From assembly GCA_003216725.1 (NCBI GenBank), contig QCIL01000003.1:48399-112398 (forward strand): a DNA stretch of 64,000 nucleotides, written 5' to 3'. Shown piece after piece: positions 1 through 9,865 of this stretch. The notes under the pieces are model-generated. The model searched no databases. It saw only the letters and a list, made by a program, of their open reading frames with translations, and was not told the origin of the DNA. Positions within the stretch are counted from its first letter, which is position 1, and every line of letters starts with the position of its first letter. The position numbers were made by a program, and so were the translations under genes. Source of the stretch: Prochlorococcus sp. AG-402-L18 (GTDB lineage: Bacteria > Cyanobacteriota > Cyanobacteriia > PCC-6307 > Cyanobiaceae).

Positions 1-56
1 TTTATTTTAATCATATTCACCTTAAAAATTTGCTTCGTAAAACAATCTAATCTTAA

Positions 57-1724
57 TTAATTTTGTGTTTCATATATAATTGTAAGCATTGGACGCTCAA
101 CTAAGCCTTTCCACTTGGAAGATCTAAAATTCCAAAAACCATTATTTTTAGCAATAAATACCCATCCATAATTATTTGATCCATTGACCCAATTTTGCAC
201 TGTTTCAGTTACATCATAACTTCTAGTACCTTTAGTTAAGGCATCAATATTTAAAACTGAAATTACTGATGCTTCAGATCCTAATTGAATACCATTATTT
301 AAATCATCCCAAGTTGTATCTTCTTCCCAGTCTTTATACATTTGATACATTTCAATACTATTTTTTCCAATCTTTCTACCTTCTGAAGTAAGAGTAAGTA
401 TTGCTTTCTTAATTTTAGTATTAGGAACTATTTGACCTTTTGTATAACCAATAATATTTTTAAACTTTAAGAGGCCTTGTTTAATATTTCTTCTACCTCC
501 AATCAAAATATTTGATTCTCCAGAAACAAACTTCTTACTTATGAACTTATCTACTGTCCCTTGATATTTATTTTTAAATAAATTTACTTGACCTTCCCTA
601 AAATGAATTATTTGATGAGTATTCAAGAATTCATGTAAATTATTTAGATCACTTTTGATTTTTTGATTAATTTTTTTATTATTAGATCTATCTAATACTT
701 TTGTCTCAGATAATTCATAAGTAGGCGAAAAAACATTAATTTCTAACTCAGATTCCTCAGGATTAAAACTAAGAAGTTTTATCCATCCATTACCTCCTTC
801 AGGATCTTTTGAATAATCGGAAAGTATCTGAATGACTGATTGATCCAATATAGTTTCACCAACAAGTAATCCATCTCCATGCCTATGACCAGAAAGTACC
901 ATGAATACTTGTGGAAAAGGATCAATTAATTTGTGAAATAACTGTTTTGGACTATTATTACCACTTGAAAATTGAGAGTCATTTAATATACCTATTTGTG
1001 AACTCTCATCACTTTCTATAGAAAAATATTTTTCATCATTTTCGAGGTAATAATGTGTACTAATAATTACAGGAATTTTAGGATAAGAAGTTATTATTTC
1101 TTGAGCATATTTTATTGCCAAATCAGAAGGCTCAAACTCTAATCCAATATGTATATAAGGCTTTCCATCAGCATAGAATTTTTGAGCCATATTCATTTGA
1201 GTTAAATCACTTTGTAAGAACCATTCTTTTTGTGAGTAGCGTTTTGGACTTAAAAATTCCGAAAATTGCTTAGATGCCACCTTGTTTGAATTACAATCAT
1301 AATCATGATTACCTGGAATAATTGAATATGGGATATCATTAACTGGCATTTCTAACTTATTTAATGCCTCCATTGATCTATTCCAATTCATATGCGTCTT
1401 ATTTAAATAAGGAACTATCCCAGAAGTACAAAAAATATTAAAGTTGAAGTATTCACCTATTCCTGCAATAAAATTAGTAGGATTTTCTACAACATCACCA
1501 ACATGAGATATAAATACAATATTTTTCCTTGATTTATTACTTATAATCCATTCGATTTGTTCTTTAAAATGAAATATATATTTATCTGAAACTGAATAAC
1601 TCTGAGTATCAGGAATAATAGCAATATTGAAGATTTCAGAATTTGCTTCTTTTGGTATAAATGTTGATATTGAAATAAAAAATAATAAGAATTTATTTAA
1701 CATTCTCATAAATAATAAAACCAT
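57..1724 (-). CDS. Secreted calcineurin-like metallophosphoesterase with C-terminal DNRLRE/CBM96-like domain
   Basis: This is a predicted exported phosphoesterase. An N-terminal hydrophobic stretch (about residues 8-22, cleavage near ANS at 27-29) looks like a signal peptide; the start could also be Met6 or Met8. The metallophosphoesterase domain covers about 34-300 and shows the family metal ligands: DTQ (39-41), GD (76-77), GNHD (138-141), a His at 224 and GHRHG (289-293). The remaining part (about 375-553) is a beta-rich module ending in an RPxLTIxY-type motif, as in DNRLRE domains of extracellular proteins. It lies at the edge of the glycan region, so a role at the cell surface or in phosphorus scavenging is possible, but the substrate is unknown. 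The family call is firm; the C-terminal domain is assigned by pattern. Confidence 0.8.
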   Translation of the reverse strand: MVLLFMRMLNKFLLFFISISTFIPKEANSEIFNIAIIPDTQSYSVSDKYIFHFKEQIEWIISNKSRKNIVFISHVGDVVENPTNFIAGIGEYFNFNIFCTSGIVPYLNKTHMNWNRSMEALNKLEMPVNDIPYSIIPGNHDYDCNSNKVASKQFSEFLSPKRYSQKEWFLQSDLTQMNMAQKFYADGKPYIHIGLEFEPSDLAIKYAQEIITSYPKIPVIISTHYYLENDEKYFSIESDESSQIGILNDSQFSSGNNSPKQLFHKLIDPFPQVFMVLSGHRHGDGLLVGETILDQSVIQILSDYSKDPEGGNGWIKLLSFNPEESELEINVFSPTYELSETKVLDRSNNKKINQKIKSDLNNLHEFLNTHQIIHFREGQVNLFKNKYQGTVDKFISKKFVSGESNILIGGRRNIKQGLLKFKNIIGYTKGQIVPNTKIKKAILTLTSEGRKIGKNSIEMYQMYKDWEEDTTWDDLNNGIQLGSEASVISVLNIDALTKGTRSYDVTETVQNWVNGSNNYGWVFIAKNNGFWNFRSSKWKGLVERPMLTIIYETQN

Positions 1725-1778
1725 AAAAAATTAAAATTTTTAGGACAACAAACTATGATTTTAATTGTATATTGCTTG

Positions 1779-3104
1779 TCAATTAAAATATTTTGAAAGT
1801 CTAAAACCTACTTTAATGGCATTATTAATACTCCTTTCATCAGGATAAACATTAGACATATTTCCTAAATATATATTTTTCTTCTTAAAATAATCCATCT
1901 CTGTTGCACAAAAATCAAAGTCAGTTACCACTTGTGCTTTATGAGAGATAGAGATATGAATCTTTTTTACTATGGCTTTGATATCTTTATTAGGAAAAAG
2001 TTTTATTAAACTTTTAAAAGCAAGTTCCTCGAGTTCAATATTAGATAAAACTTTTTCATTTTTTTCCAAGAATAAATATTTAGTGAGATAACCTAAATAA
2101 ATCCCTCCGTACTCTTTGGTACCTGTAAGATTTGTTTGCTCAATATATCCACAGAAGTAGATGGCTTTATCAGCAATATTTGTCCAATAAGCATTTGATA
2201 AGGATTCTCTAAGTTCTAGTAAAACGCAATAAGAGGTGAAATAATTGTGTTTTTGAAGTTTATCTTTATATAAAAGAGCATTATTTTTTAAAATTTCTGA
2301 TGTTGTATTTTGATCAATAGTAAAAATTATTTTGTCTATTCCATTTAATTTAGTAACCTGGTTTTTATTATTAATTATTTCTATAAGATATTGACTTTCT
2401 TTTTTATTTAACTTGATATTAGATATTTGTGAATTTGAGTAGATTTTTGAACCACTAGAATTATTTATGAATTCGACTATTTTATCAGTTAATTTATTCA
2501 AAGATCCTTTTAAATATCCTAGCTTTTCAATACCTAATTTTCGTGATTCAAGTCTCTGTTTTAACCTTCCAGACATCCATCTTAAAGGAATAGAATTTAC
2601 TTTATTGCCAAATTTTCCATTCAAGATTGGGGACCAAATACTTTTAAATGCGCTTCTACCAAAAAGTTTTTTCATCCCGAATGATAATGAATATTTATCC
2701 AAAAACATACCTTTTAGATATCCTTTTGAGAGAAGTATTATTGAAAAGATAAATCTTATCTTCGATATAAGAGTTATATGGGGATATAAAATTAAATCAA
2801 TTAATCCATTCCAATTATGATGCCTTTTCTTGTGAAAAATAGACATCTTTGTAGATTTATATGTGGGTTTGCTTTTAAGAAATCTTTTGACAAAGTCAAT
2901 TAAGTAAGTATCTTTTATAAAAAAATGATGATAAAAAGCTTCACAATGAAATTTGTTTGATAATTTTATAACCTTTCCCAATCCACCAAGATAGTTTGAT
3001 AATTCAACCACATGAACCTTATAACCTTTATCAATTAAAAAAACAGCCGTGGCAATTCCCGTGTAACCTCCACCAACTATTAAGACAGAATTATTTTTAT
3101 TCAT
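1779..3104 (-). CDS. FAD/NAD(P)-dependent oxidoreductase of the amine-oxidase/protoporphyrinogen-oxidase-like group
   Basis: The N-terminus carries a Rossmann dinucleotide-binding motif (GGGYTG, residues 11-16), followed by an acidic residue at the end of the second strand (VVEL, about 34) and GGLGK, the usual FAD-binding layout of amine oxidase-like flavoproteins. A C-terminal segment (IYLGNMSNVYPD, about 412-423) fits the second FAD contact. Flavoproteins of this type occur in bacterial polysaccharide clusters and resemble UDP-galactopyranose mutase in fold, but I do not see enough to call that activity. It reads in the same direction as the metallophosphoesterase, 54 bp upstream of it, and divergently from the GT2 gene. 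Substrate unknown. Confidence 0.75.
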   Translation of the reverse strand: MNKNNSVLIVGGGYTGIATAVFLIDKGYKVHVVELSNYLGGLGKVIKLSNKFHCEAFYHHFFIKDTYLIDFVKRFLKSKPTYKSTKMSIFHKKRHHNWNGLIDLILYPHITLISKIRFIFSIILLSKGYLKGMFLDKYSLSFGMKKLFGRSAFKSIWSPILNGKFGNKVNSIPLRWMSGRLKQRLESRKLGIEKLGYLKGSLNKLTDKIVEFINNSSGSKIYSNSQISNIKLNKKESQYLIEIINNKNQVTKLNGIDKIIFTIDQNTTSEILKNNALLYKDKLQKHNYFTSYCVLLELRESLSNAYWTNIADKAIYFCGYIEQTNLTGTKEYGGIYLGYLTKYLFLEKNEKVLSNIELEELAFKSLIKLFPNKDIKAIVKKIHISISHKAQVVTDFDFCATEMDYFKKKNIYLGNMSNVYPDERSINNAIKVGFRLSKYFN

Positions 3105-3211
3105 ATTAAGAATATATCAGAATAATTATTTCATAATTAATTATTTAATTAAAAATAAAGTTGTTAAAAAGATTTATAAGTTGTTTAATGTTTATAAAAT
3201 TAAATTATTAA

Positions 3212-4162
3212 ATGAATCAATCAATATCTTATGTAATTCCTATCTTTAATGAAGAGGTAAATTTAGAAAAAATAATTTTCAGAATTAAAACTGCTTTTGA
3301 AAAAAATAAATTATGCTCTTATGAGATAATATTCGTTGATGATGGTTCAACAGATAATACATTATCAACAATTAAAAAATTTATTAAAGAAGGCCATCCA
3401 ATAAAATGTATTTCTCTAACAAGAAATTTCGGACATCAGGCTGCTTTAAGTGCAGGTCTAAAATATCCTAAAAATGATTTCATTGCAATTCTAGATGGCG
3501 ATTTACAAGATCCCCCTGAAATTATTAATATTTTTTTGAATTATATCGATGAAGGATATGATGTTGTATATGGTGTTAGAAAAAAAAGAAAGGAAGTTTT
3601 TTATAAAATATTGGCTTACAAAGCTTTCTATCAAATATTATCAAAATTAAGTAATATAAAAATTCCTTTAGATTCAGGAGACTTTTGTCTTTTAACACAA
3701 AAAGCTCTGTTTGCTATAAATAAAGTCCCTGAAAAAAACAGATTCATTAGAGGTATAAGATCTTATATAGGATTAAATCAAATAGGCGTGCCTTACGAAA
3801 GAGATGAAAGATATAGTGGTGAATCAAAATATAGTTTCAATAAATTATTGAAACTTGCATGTGATGGAATTTTTAGTTTTAGCGATAAACCTCTTAAAAT
3901 TACTAGTTCGATAGGAATCTTTATCTCATTATTAAGTCTATTTCTGATTATGGGATTATTAATTCAAAGAATATTTTCAATAGAAATTTTAGGGTATTCT
4001 CCAAAGGATATTCCTGGTTATACATCTATTATTATCACAAATATATTTATCTCAGGAATCCAATTATTTGCGTTAGGAATTATTGGGGAATATATTTCAA
4101 GAATATTTGTTGAGACAAAAAAAAGGCCTACATATCTTGTTCGTGAAGTAATTGATAAATAA
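3212..4162 (+). CDS. Membrane-anchored family 2 glycosyltransferase (GtrB/DPM1/ArnC-like)
   Basis: An inverting GT-A glycosyltransferase that probably loads a sugar onto the lipid carrier undecaprenyl phosphate. Visible motifs are VDDGSTD (about 43-49), DGDLQDPPE (about 95-103, the metal/nucleotide-binding DXD region), GDFCL and the ERYSGESKY stretch near 200-210 that is characteristic of this subgroup. Two hydrophobic helices follow (about 230-255 and 270-290), the usual GtrB architecture. Length 316 aa matches the family. It is transcribed away from the flavoprotein gene and stands alone. Donor sugar not predictable. Confidence 0.85.
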   Translation: MNQSISYVIPIFNEEVNLEKIIFRIKTAFEKNKLCSYEIIFVDDGSTDNTLSTIKKFIKEGHPIKCISLTRNFGHQAALSAGLKYPKNDFIAILDGDLQDPPEIINIFLNYIDEGYDVVYGVRKKRKEVFYKILAYKAFYQILSKLSNIKIPLDSGDFCLLTQKALFAINKVPEKNRFIRGIRSYIGLNQIGVPYERDERYSGESKYSFNKLLKLACDGIFSFSDKPLKITSSIGIFISLLSLFLIMGLLIQRIFSIEILGYSPKDIPGYTSIIITNIFISGIQLFALGIIGEYISRIFVETKKRPTYLVREVIDK

Positions 4163-4163
4163 A

Positions 4164-4298
4164 CTAAAGTTTGTGATTTAAGATGACTTTACTATATAAA
4201 AAGTATTGAACTAAAGAAATAAAACCTAATGTAAAACTTTTTGCATATTTAATATTTGTTCCAAAAATAATAAAATTTATAAGAAATAATAACCACAT
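4164..4298 (-). CDS. Possible small membrane ORF or gene remnant (44 aa)
   Basis: A short ATG-initiated frame begins MWLLFLINFI and ends 2 bp from the stop of the GT2 gene on the other strand. It is almost entirely hydrophobic, with two possible membrane segments. A GtrA-type flippase often accompanies GtrB-like enzymes, and this could be the tail of a decayed GtrA. That is only a positional guess, because the frame is closed upstream by a stop and orientation is opposite to the GT2 gene. It may also be chance coding in AT-rich DNA. Confidence 0.25.
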   Translation of the reverse strand: MWLLFLINFIIFGTNIKYAKSFTLGFISLVQYFLYSKVILNHKL

Positions 4299-4323
4299 AA
4301 AATCCCTATAATGAAAACCGATA

Positions 4324-4345
4324 AAAAATATTTATAAATATTTTT
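4324..4345. repeat. Perfect 22-bp A/T-only palindrome between convergent genes
   Basis: AAAAATATTT is followed by AT and its exact reverse complement AAATATTTTT. It sits between the end of the GT2 gene (+) and the end of galE (-), where a bidirectional terminator would be expected. With no G-C pairs the hairpin would be weak, so the terminator role is tentative. Confidence 0.35.
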
Positions 4346-4413
4346 ATAAGATTTTATATGTTTTTTTTTACAAAAAATTATTTCGCAAATCTTGGATTAA
4401 TAACTAATCACTC

Positions 4414-5493
4414 TTATTGAAATGAAGACTTTGTGTACCATGATATGGAATGAGAAACAATATCATAAATATTAGGGTATTTAGGCTCCCATCCTAATTC
4501 TTGAATAATTTTAGATGCAGAGGCTATTAAAGAAGTTGGATCTCCTTCTCTTCTTTTTTCAATAATTATTTTAATTTCTTTTTGAGTGACCTTTTCTATA
4601 ATATTTATTATCTGTTTTACAGAAATACCAGAACCATTTCCTAAATTATAAATTTTACATAAATCATTATTTTTATAATCATGTTTGAGGTGAACTTGTT
4701 TTTTTTCAAAAATTTTTAATGCTAATACATGAGCATTTGCAAGATCACAAACATGAATATAATCCCTAAGACAAGTACCATCAAAAGTTGGATAATCATC
4801 TCCAAATATTTTTAGTGGCTTCGATTCAAAAGCAGCCTTAATAGCTAAAGGTATAAGATGTGTTTCTGGACAATGATCTTCCCCAATAACTGAATCTGGA
4901 CTAGCCCCGGCAGCATTAAAGTATCTAAGGATTACACTTTTCAAATTACAGGAAATTGCCAAATCCTTAATTATCTCTTCAACCATAAGTTTACTTTTAC
5001 CATATGGATTAATTGGATTTTGAGGAGTATTTTCAGTTATTGGTGTTTCTTTTGGAATACCATAAGTAGCACATGAACTTGAAAAAATTATGGGTATTGG
5101 ATCTGAAGATGACCTTCTTGAAATAACATCATTACTACAAATAATATCTAACAAATTAATGGACTCACTTACATTATTTTTGTAATATTTTAAAGGTTGT
5201 TTTACTGATTCTCCAACATAAGCGTAAGCAGCAAAATGTATTATCGCATCAATCATTTTACCTTCATGATTAGTACTTATAAGTTCATTATGAGTACCAA
5301 AAATTACACTTTTCAATAAATTAGTATTACCTATATTTCCACAAATAAGAGGAGTCTTAAAGATATTTTGTATTACTTTTTTATGACCATAAACTAAATT
5401 ATCAATCACTACAGGTTCGTGCTTTGCTTCAATAAGTGCTCTAACCGTATGACTTCCTATATAACCTGCCCCTCCCGTAACTAAAACTCTCAT
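4414..5493 (-). CDS. galE: UDP-glucose 4-epimerase
   Basis: Interconverts UDP-glucose and UDP-galactose with bound NAD+. The N-terminal GGAGYIGSH motif (from residue 7) is the extended-SDR NAD site; the SSSCATYG stretch and NPYGKSK supply the Ser and the YxxxK catalytic pair. Length 359 aa is normal for GalE. The open frame extends 24 bp further upstream, but the ATG at 5493 puts VTGGAGYIG at the canonical position and makes an ATGA overlap with the end of ugd, so I chose it. It is the last gene of a uxs-ugd-galE operon feeding sugar nucleotides to the surrounding glycosyltransferases. Confidence 0.93.
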   Translation of the reverse strand: MRVLVTGGAGYIGSHTVRALIEAKHEPVVIDNLVYGHKKVIQNIFKTPLICGNIGNTNLLKSVIFGTHNELISTNHEGKMIDAIIHFAAYAYVGESVKQPLKYYKNNVSESINLLDIICSNDVISRRSSSDPIPIIFSSSCATYGIPKETPITENTPQNPINPYGKSKLMVEEIIKDLAISCNLKSVILRYFNAAGASPDSVIGEDHCPETHLIPLAIKAAFESKPLKIFGDDYPTFDGTCLRDYIHVCDLANAHVLALKIFEKKQVHLKHDYKNNDLCKIYNLGNGSGISVKQIINIIEKVTQKEIKIIIEKRREGDPTSLIASASKIIQELGWEPKYPNIYDIVSHSISWYTKSSFQ

Positions 5494-6914
5494 ATTAAGT
5501 CTCTTCCTAATTGCCAAACTAGTAATCCAGAAGATTTTGCTAAATCATGATTGGCAACATTTCTTGTATCAAAAAGCCAAGCTGGTTTTCGCATATTAGC
5601 GCTAATTTTTTGCCAATTAATATTTTCAAATTCTTCCCATTCGGTTAGGATTATTAAAGCATCAGAATTAATTGCTGATTGATAAATTGATTCAGAGTAT
5701 TCCCATGTTCCATCCCTAAAATTTTCCTGAGAATTTAAATTTTTTTCGTTTAATTCGTTTTCTATTTGCTCCTTCTTAACTTTTGGGTCATATATTTCCA
5801 ATTTTGCACCCTCCTCCAAAAGATTTTTGCAGATTTGGATCGCACTCGAATCTCTTGTATCATTGGTATTGGCTTTGAAAGAAAATCCAAGTACCACTAA
5901 TTTCTTACCGCTTAAAGTCCCAAATAATTTTTCTATAATAATCCTTGATATTCTATCCCTTGTCCAAATATTTATTTTTAAAACCTGTTCCCAATATTCT
6001 GCAACTTTTTCCAATCCATAGAAATCACATAAATAAATTAAATTTAAAATATCTTTTGTAAAACAACTTCCCCCAAAACCAGGACCAGACTTTAAAAATT
6101 TATTACCTATTCTTGAATCCATGCCAATTGCATTTGCGACTTCATTAATATTCGCACTTGTAACTTCACAAATTGCTGCAATGGAATTTATAGAACTAAT
6201 ACGTTGTGCAAGAAAAGCATTTGCGGTTAACTTAGATAGTTCAGAGCTCCATAGATTGGTTTTTAGAATTTTACTTTTATCAATCCAATGTCTATAAATA
6301 AATGCTAATGACTCAATTGCCATTTCATCATGTCCACCTATTAAAACCCTATCTGGATTTTGTAAATCATTTATGGCAGTACCTTCAGATAAAAACTCAG
6401 GATTTGAAAGTACAGAAAAAGTTTTCGGACTAGAAATTGCTTCATCTTTTTCTCTATAAGCTAATAAAATCTGATTAATAGTATCTGCGGTTCTCACTGG
6501 GATTGTGCTTTTTTCAACAACAATAGTATGTCCTTCAGCATACTTCGCAATTTGTCTTGCAGATTCCTCTACCCATTTCAAATCACTTGCTTTACCAGCC
6601 CCAATTCCTTTAATTTTTGTAGGCGTATTGACAGATAAGAAAATCATATCTGCTTGCTTAATTGAGTCGGCAATATTAGTGGTAAAAAATAAATTCAGAT
6701 CCCTTGATTTTTTGATTAAGTTTTTTAATCCTGGCTCATAAACTGGCAGCTGTTCTAAATCTTTTTTATTCCAACTCGCTATCCTATCTACATCAATATC
6801 TGCAACATAAACATCTATATTTGGGCAATTATTAGCAATTACAGACATGGTAGGGCCCCCAACATATCCAGCACCAATACAACAGATTTTTTTTATTGGA
6901 TAGAATTTTTTCAT
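5490..6914 (-). CDS. ugd: UDP-glucose 6-dehydrogenase
   Basis: Oxidises UDP-glucose to UDP-glucuronate with two NAD+. The NAD-binding GAGYVGGPT is at residues 14-22, and the catalytic cysteine is C284 in GFGGSCFTKD. The C-terminal UDP-binding domain has the FSFKANTNDTRDS motif. At 474 aa, and with this N-terminus, it resembles the longer, eukaryote-like UGD form more than the about 390 aa E. coli enzyme. It follows uxs by 8 bp and overlaps the galE start by 4 bp, so the three are probably co-transcribed. Its product is the substrate of the next enzyme, UXS. Confidence 0.94.
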   Translation of the reverse strand: MKKFYPIKKICCIGAGYVGGPTMSVIANNCPNIDVYVADIDVDRIASWNKKDLEQLPVYEPGLKNLIKKSRDLNLFFTTNIADSIKQADMIFLSVNTPTKIKGIGAGKASDLKWVEESARQIAKYAEGHTIVVEKSTIPVRTADTINQILLAYREKDEAISSPKTFSVLSNPEFLSEGTAINDLQNPDRVLIGGHDEMAIESLAFIYRHWIDKSKILKTNLWSSELSKLTANAFLAQRISSINSIAAICEVTSANINEVANAIGMDSRIGNKFLKSGPGFGGSCFTKDILNLIYLCDFYGLEKVAEYWEQVLKINIWTRDRISRIIIEKLFGTLSGKKLVVLGFSFKANTNDTRDSSAIQICKNLLEEGAKLEIYDPKVKKEQIENELNEKNLNSQENFRDGTWEYSESIYQSAINSDALIILTEWEEFENINWQKISANMRKPAWLFDTRNVANHDLAKSSGLLVWQLGRDLI

Positions 6915-6922
6915 AAATATTA

Positions 6923-7846
6923 CTATAAAGTTTTTTTAAAGTAATCAATTGTTTTTTCTAAACCCTCACTTAGTTCAATAGTTGGATTCCAATCTAATTC
7001 TTTTTTGGCTAACTCAATAGAAGGTTTTCTCTGCAAGGGATCATCTTGAGGTAAAGGTTTAAATTTATATTTTAAATCCCAATCAAATTTAGAATTAATG
7101 ATTTCTGCAAGCTCTAAGATAGTGAATTCTTTTGGATTACCTATATTAATTGGCTTGGAATAATCACTATTCATTAATTTTATTATTCCATTTACTAAAT
7201 CATCGATGTAACAAAAAGATCTTGTCTGTTGACCATTGCCATAAATTGTTAGCTTTTCATTTCTCAATGCTTGCACTATGAAATTACTTACTACTCTTCC
7301 ATCATCAGCCAACATTTTTGGGCCATATGTATTAAAAATCCTTGCCACCCTAATCTCAACATTATGTATTCTATTAAAATCAAAACATAAGGTTTCAGCT
7401 ATTCTTTTTCCTTCGTCATAACAGGCTCTTATTCCAAAAGTATTTACAGAACCTTTATAGTCTTCACTCTGAGGATTTACTTCAGGATCTCCATATACCT
7501 CACTAGTACTCGCCATTAAAAATCTTGCGCCAACTCTTTTTGCCAATCCCAACATGTTATATGTTCCTAGAAAACTTATTTTTGCTGTTTTTATTGGATT
7601 AGATTGATAATGTACCGGTGATGCTGGACAAGCAAAATGCCATATCTTATCAACTTCTAATAAGATAGGCTCTGTAATATCATGTCTTATTATTTCGAGA
7701 TTAGGCTTTTCTTTTAAATGTAAAATATTTGTTTTTCTCCCAGTAAAATAATTATCTAAGCAAATTACTTCTTCACCATAGGATAATAATTTCTCTACAA
7801 TATGAGATCCTACAAATCCTGCACCACCAGTTACTAAATTTCTCAA
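6923..7846 (-). CDS. uxs: UDP-glucuronate decarboxylase (UDP-xylose synthase)
   Basis: Converts UDP-glucuronate to UDP-xylose. Extended-SDR features are GGAGFVGSH (residues 7-15), the TSEVYGDP stretch and the YDEGKR catalytic YxxxK. The [13 protein letters not shown] context and the [10 protein letters not shown] segment are typical of UXS and distinguish it from GalE. Length 307 aa fits bacterial UXS. It is the first gene of the uxs-ugd-galE operon; the 260 bp upstream holds no other gene I can support. The operon implies that xylose or UDP-GlcA-derived sugars are in the surface glycan. Confidence 0.9.
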   Translation of the reverse strand: MRNLVTGGAGFVGSHIVEKLLSYGEEVICLDNYFTGRKTNILHLKEKPNLEIIRHDITEPILLEVDKIWHFACPASPVHYQSNPIKTAKISFLGTYNMLGLAKRVGARFLMASTSEVYGDPEVNPQSEDYKGSVNTFGIRACYDEGKRIAETLCFDFNRIHNVEIRVARIFNTYGPKMLADDGRVVSNFIVQALRNEKLTIYGNGQQTRSFCYIDDLVNGIIKLMNSDYSKPINIGNPKEFTILELAEIINSKFDWDLKYKFKPLPQDDPLQRKPSIELAKKELDWNPTIELSEGLEKTIDYFKKTL

Positions 7847-8106
7847 AGTATTTTTTTAAATTTACAATAATATTATCATTAAATAGCATTATGAAATTTA
7901 TCTTTTTTCTCCTAGCTAAAATCAAAACTAAACTCTGAAAATTAAACTAACTTTAAGAATAAATAATTTTTTTCTTTGATATATTTATAAACTTTTGAGC
8001 ATACTAACAGTTTACAAAAACTAATATTTTATTTTGATAATTTACTTATATTTAAATTTTAAATTTATTTACTTTTCCTATCAAAAACATTTTAGGTTAG
8101 ATTTTT

Positions 8107-8361
8107 TTATACACAATTCTTATAACCTTCGATTTTTGCTAATTCCTTAATAGTTAATCCAGTTTCTTTAAGAAGTTTTTCTGCAATATTATCCTCACTA
8201 AATTTATTTAAAGCACCTTTTTCAGAAAGTTTAATACATGTATTTTTTAATTTTGCCTCTTTAATAAGCGGGGATAAATACAAACTTAAAAGGATTAAAA
8301 AACCTCCAAAAGTAACTACTCTTCTATGGTTTTCCCACCATTTGTAAAATTTATTAGTCAT
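8107..8361 (-). CDS. Small membrane protein of unknown function (84 aa)
   Basis: I do not recognise this protein. It has one membrane segment (about residues 16-33) after a positively charged, aromatic N-terminus (YKWWENHRR). It then has a soluble helical tail with two cysteines, one in NTCIKL and one three residues from the end (KNCV). The coding frame is clean, with an ATG and a codon bias like its neighbours. It is isolated between the uxs operon and a divergent glycosyltransferase-like gene. Confidence 0.65.
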   Translation of the reverse strand: MTNKFYKWWENHRRVVTFGGFLILLSLYLSPLIKEAKLKNTCIKLSEKGALNKFSEDNIAEKLLKETGLTIKELAKIEGYKNCV

Positions 8362-8519
8362 TTTAAAAATAAATTAATAACTTAAATATACTTGACATTA
8401 GACTAAAAATACCCTTTTTATAAGAATTCGATAATTGATACTGATATAAGATTAAAAAAGAAAATTTGAAAAACCTTAACGTTTATTTTATCATTTTATT
8501 TAGTTTTGTTTTGAGATAG

Positions 8520-9797
8520 ATGAAAGTAGCTCTTATAGGAAATACATGTAATAACAATTTTGCTTTTTTAAGGTATCTTATTGACTTGGGTATTGATGCA
8601 CATCTATTTCTTTATAATAATGAAGGTAAAAATGATTCAAATCCAATTCATTCTCCTTCATGGGATACTTTTTCAATAAACAAAATCGAAAATAATATAT
8701 CTTACCTAGACATACCAAATGGATTAATTTCTGTAGTTGGGAGACCTGATAAATTAAAACCTCCTCTTAATCTAACATCATTTGCTAATAGTATTTCAAA
8801 TTTTGATATATGTGTTGGTTCAGGCCTTACTCCAGCTATATTTAAACGTCTCAAAAAAAGATTAGATGTTTTTTATCCTTATAGCATAGGTATTGAATGG
8901 ATAGGAGAATGTGAAACAAGAAAAAAATTGTCCACTTTTAATCTAGAACTACCATTCAGAAAATTATTAAAAAGTTATCAGTTAGAAGGAATTAGAAATG
9001 CTAGGAAAGTAATTAACTGGATACCTGGTTATACAGAGGATGTTTTAAAAGAGCATTCAATACCTTTTAAGATGATGCATATTCCTGTTTATTATCCAGA
9101 AAGGATAAATATTGAGCCTAAAAAAGCTTTAGAAAAATTAGATAACTCATTGATTAACAAAATTACTGATAATAATGTTTTCAAGATATTTTCATTTATG
9201 AGACATTTTTGGGTTTTTAATACAAAAAACTATGATTCCCAATCTTGGTCTAATAACAATAAAAATAATAATCTTTTAATTCTAGGATTTAAAAAATTTA
9301 TTTCCAAATTTCCTGATAGTAACGTATTACTATTCTTATCAGAATGGGGGCCTGACGTTGATGAATCAAAAAAACTTATTTCTAAGTTAGAAATTAAAGA
9401 AAAAGTTGAATGGTTACCGCTTTTACCTCGTTCATATATCTCATATATTTTATCAAAGTATGCAAATTTAGCAGTTGGCGAATTTGCCATTTCCCCAAAT
9501 GAAATTTGGGGTTCTACAGCATGGGAGTGCATTGCTTTAGGAGCACCATTTATGCAAACAATAAATTTCTCTGATTCTTATTTCCAAAAAAAATTTGGAT
9601 ATCCATTACCTCCTAAAGTTTTAGATGTTAAATCGAGTGATGACGTTTACATTCACATAGAAAACCAATATCGTAAAAACTCTTCATCAAAATTAAAAGA
9701 AGAAGAAAATATCTCATGGTTCAATAGTTATAACTCTCATGCTCTTGCCGCAAAATGGATTAACCTTTTCGAGGAGATTATAAATAAAAAGTCTTAA
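8520..9797 (+). CDS. Probable GT-B fold glycosyltransferase-like protein
   Basis: 425 aa with no close family I can name. The N-terminus (MKVALIGNTCNNNFAF) looks like the first strand of a GT-B Rossmann domain. The C-terminal half contains a second domain with EKVEWLPLLPRSYI (about 299-312) and WGSTAWECIALGAPF (about 333-347), which resembles the nucleotide-sugar binding E/G-rich segment of GT4 enzymes. It lies directly upstream of the flippase gene in the same orientation, which supports a role in assembling the exported glycan. Acceptor and donor unknown. Confidence 0.6.
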   Translation: MKVALIGNTCNNNFAFLRYLIDLGIDAHLFLYNNEGKNDSNPIHSPSWDTFSINKIENNISYLDIPNGLISVVGRPDKLKPPLNLTSFANSISNFDICVGSGLTPAIFKRLKKRLDVFYPYSIGIEWIGECETRKKLSTFNLELPFRKLLKSYQLEGIRNARKVINWIPGYTEDVLKEHSIPFKMMHIPVYYPERINIEPKKALEKLDNSLINKITDNNVFKIFSFMRHFWVFNTKNYDSQSWSNNNKNNNLLILGFKKFISKFPDSNVLLFLSEWGPDVDESKKLISKLEIKEKVEWLPLLPRSYISYILSKYANLAVGEFAISPNEIWGSTAWECIALGAPFMQTINFSDSYFQKKFGYPLPPKVLDVKSSDDVYIHIENQYRKNSSSKLKEEENISWFNSYNSHALAAKWINLFEEIINKKS

Positions 9798-9865
9798 TTT
9801 ATATAGATGTTTTTCGGTTTTATAATTGCTAAATTCTATATTGAAGCAAAAGTTTATTTACTAGG

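Noticed and set aside
2467..2820. 117-aa plus-strand open frame
   Set aside because: It lies wholly inside the flavoprotein gene on the other strand and has the composition of an antisense shadow.
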